This document shows, in pieces, positions 62,890 to 64,000 of a DNA stretch of 64,000 nt. The notes below the pieces were generated by a model, which worked only from the letters and a program-made list of their open reading frames with translations, ran no database searches and was not told where the DNA came from. How positions within the stretch are numbered: position 1 is the first letter of the stretch; every line of letters begins with the position of its first letter. Source of the DNA: Stieleria maiorica (GTDB lineage Bacteria; Planctomycetota; Planctomycetia; Pirellulales; Pirellulaceae); the NCBI RefSeq assembly GCF_008035925.1, contig NZ_CP036264.1, positions 8,222,343-8,286,342 of the forward strand. The letters are read 5' to 3'. A program made the translations under genes and the position numbers.

Positions 62890-64000
62890 CGGTCGCTGCT
62901 TTACCAAGATTCTGCCAACGAAACCCTTCGGCGGCGAAGATGTCTTGTGACTCGGTGGAGCAGATCTGCTGGAACAGGCGCGATGCCAAGTTCGGATACG
63001 GTGACTCTTTGGCAACCGCCCATGGTTGAGTCGCCACACTGCACTCGATCCCCTGAATCCGGATCGCGTCCAAAAACTCCGACGCTCCGGCGGCGTTGCT
63101 CAAATAAGCCACCGCGGCGTCCAGCGAACCGGTTTGCAACTGGTTGACCAGCATGTCGCCGGTCGGTGTCTGCACCGTCACATTGGGCATGATCTCCTGC
63201 TGAACGCCGCCTTCGCGAAACGTGTTTTGCGTGATCCAGCCCATCGCACACTGTTTTTCGTGGCCGATCCCGACACGCAACCCTTCTTTGCCCAAATCCC
63301 GCAACGAGGCGATCCCCTTGGGGTTACCCTTCTGGACCAGGATCACGAGTTCGTTTTGCGAGACCGGAACCGGTTCGGGAAACAGATCGTGAACCTGGTT
63401 CATGAACTCACTGTCACACGCAAAGTAGGCGTCGGGGTGCTGGCCGGCCTTCATTTGTGCCACCAAGATCCCGCATCCGTTGTAGACGCGATTGACCTTC
63501 ACGCCCTCGCGTTTTTCGAACGCTGCGATCGTGTCCTCGATCGCCGGACGCAACATCGAACCGGCGAACACCGACAACTCGGGATGGTCCGCCCAAGTGT
63601 CACCGCCGGAGACGCGAAAGCCGTGCTCGGCGTAATGCTGTAGCCCTCGATCGGCTGATGAAACATAGCGAGCAAAATGCAATGCATCGGCTGCATGCTC
63701 GGTCGACGCAATCACACCGACCGAAATCTGCGATGCCGTCGCGGCCAGTTCGGGGATTTCGACGAAGGTCAAATCCGGATAGGTGTGCAGCACCGCGTCG
63801 TACACGATCCCGGCGTCGGCCGCCCCGATCTTGATGTCATTGGCCACTTCATTGACCGTTCCACGATACGCACTCGTGGCCTTGTCCAACGAGTCCCAGC
63901 GACCGAACGCATCCAAGGTTTCGCGGACGACTTTGCCGATCGCCGCCGAATCGGGACTGGCCAGAACGACACGGACGTCATCACGCAACAGATCGTCCAG
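62882..64000 (-). CDS. modA: Molybdate/tungstate-binding protein with two tandem ModA-like modules (5' end outside window)
   Basis: The frame is open to the right edge (…LDDLLRDDVRVV), so the N-terminus is missing; about 372 residues are visible. Residues near the C-terminal 230 form a complete ModA-like domain starting 'ELSVFAGSMLRPAIEDTIAAFEKREGVKVNRVYNGCGILVAQMKAGQHPDAYFACD'. The part before it ('VVLASPDSAAIGKVVRETL', 'AADAGIVYDAVLHTYPDLTFVEIPE', 'HFARYVSSADRGLQHYAEHGFRV') is the C-terminal half of another ModA-like domain. The protein is thus probably a fusion of two binding modules. It would capture oxyanions outside the inner membrane and deliver them to ModB. Confidence 0.85.
   Translation of the reverse strand: MDDLLRDDVRVVLASPDSAAIGKVVRETLDAFGRWDSLDKATSAYRGTVNEVANDIKIGAADAGIVYDAVLHTYPDLTFVEIPELAATASQISVGVIASTEHAADALHFARYVSSADRGLQHYAEHGFRVSGGDTWADHPELSVFAGSMLRPAIEDTIAAFEKREGVKVNRVYNGCGILVAQMKAGQHPDAYFACDSEFMNQVHDLFPEPVPVSQNELVILVQKGNPKGIASLRDLGKEGLRVGIGHEKQCAMGWITQNTFREGGVQQEIMPNVTVQTPTGDMLVNQLQTGSLDAAVAYLSNAAGASEFLDAIRIQGIECSVATQPWAVAKESPYPNLASRLFQQICSTESQDIFAAEGFRWQNLGKAATDE

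Noticed and set aside
1-64000. tRNA, rRNA, riboswitch or intact insertion sequence
   Set aside because: No cloverleaf with CCA-type end, rRNA-like stretch, known riboswitch core or transposase gene could be recognised by reading; a covariance-model scan would be the decisive test.

Overview
The window looks like a piece of a planctomycete chromosome, most likely Pirellulaceae (Rhodopirellula/Stieleria-like). The evidence is giant secreted proteins that combine an N-terminal LEPR-XLL-type motif with C-terminal dockerin repeats, DYGDAP/GEVED modules and cadherin-like tandem repeats, together with high G+C, few strong Shine-Dalgarno sites and REP-like intergenic palindromes. No rRNA, tRNA, CRISPR array or intact insertion sequence was seen.

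Layout. (1) 1-28.3 kb: the 3' end of one giant surface-protein gene, then a second giant gene of about 24 kb (7,988 aa) that shares its C-terminal module order. (2) 28.5-32.2 kb: a secreted PQQ-propeller-like protein and a putative porin. (3) 32.2-33.9 kb, minus strand: a cytochrome c'-like protein, a hemerythrin-like protein and a CBS-pair protein. (4) 34.1-38.2 kb: a large AsmA/TamB-like envelope protein and a Wza-type polysaccharide export lipoprotein. (5) 38.8-42.5 kb: a retropepsin-like 'zinc protease' (RimB type), a RimK-like ATP-grasp ligase carrying an RCK_C domain, and a CPA-type cation/proton antiporter carrying an RCK-like domain. (6) 42.7-51.7 kb: a complete chemotaxis-like cluster, cheA-cheW-mcp-HDOD-cheB-cheR-cheX-cheY-(cheX-like). 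(7) 51.8-58.5 kb: a surface-glycan style cluster with a TPR-methyltransferase, NodB deacetylase and FemAB/CelD-like acyltransferase on minus, then a Wzx-like flippase and an ATP-grasp protein on plus. (8) 58.7-64 kb: an E1-like protein, a MoaD/ThiS-like ubiquitin-fold protein and MoeB-rhodanese, facing a convergent molybdate/tungstate ABC transporter (modABC-like; modA runs off the right edge).

Most notable: the gap between moeB and modC is filled by four tandem copies of a 115-125 bp element with symmetric AGTGTAG/CTACACT ends and an internal hairpin. A diverged single copy with a different but still pairing hairpin lies just after the giant gene. Inside the giant gene, an exact 912-bp super-repeat, a VWA domain inserted in a beta-helix loop, and a metalloprotease-like site that has lost every catalytic residue are directly visible.
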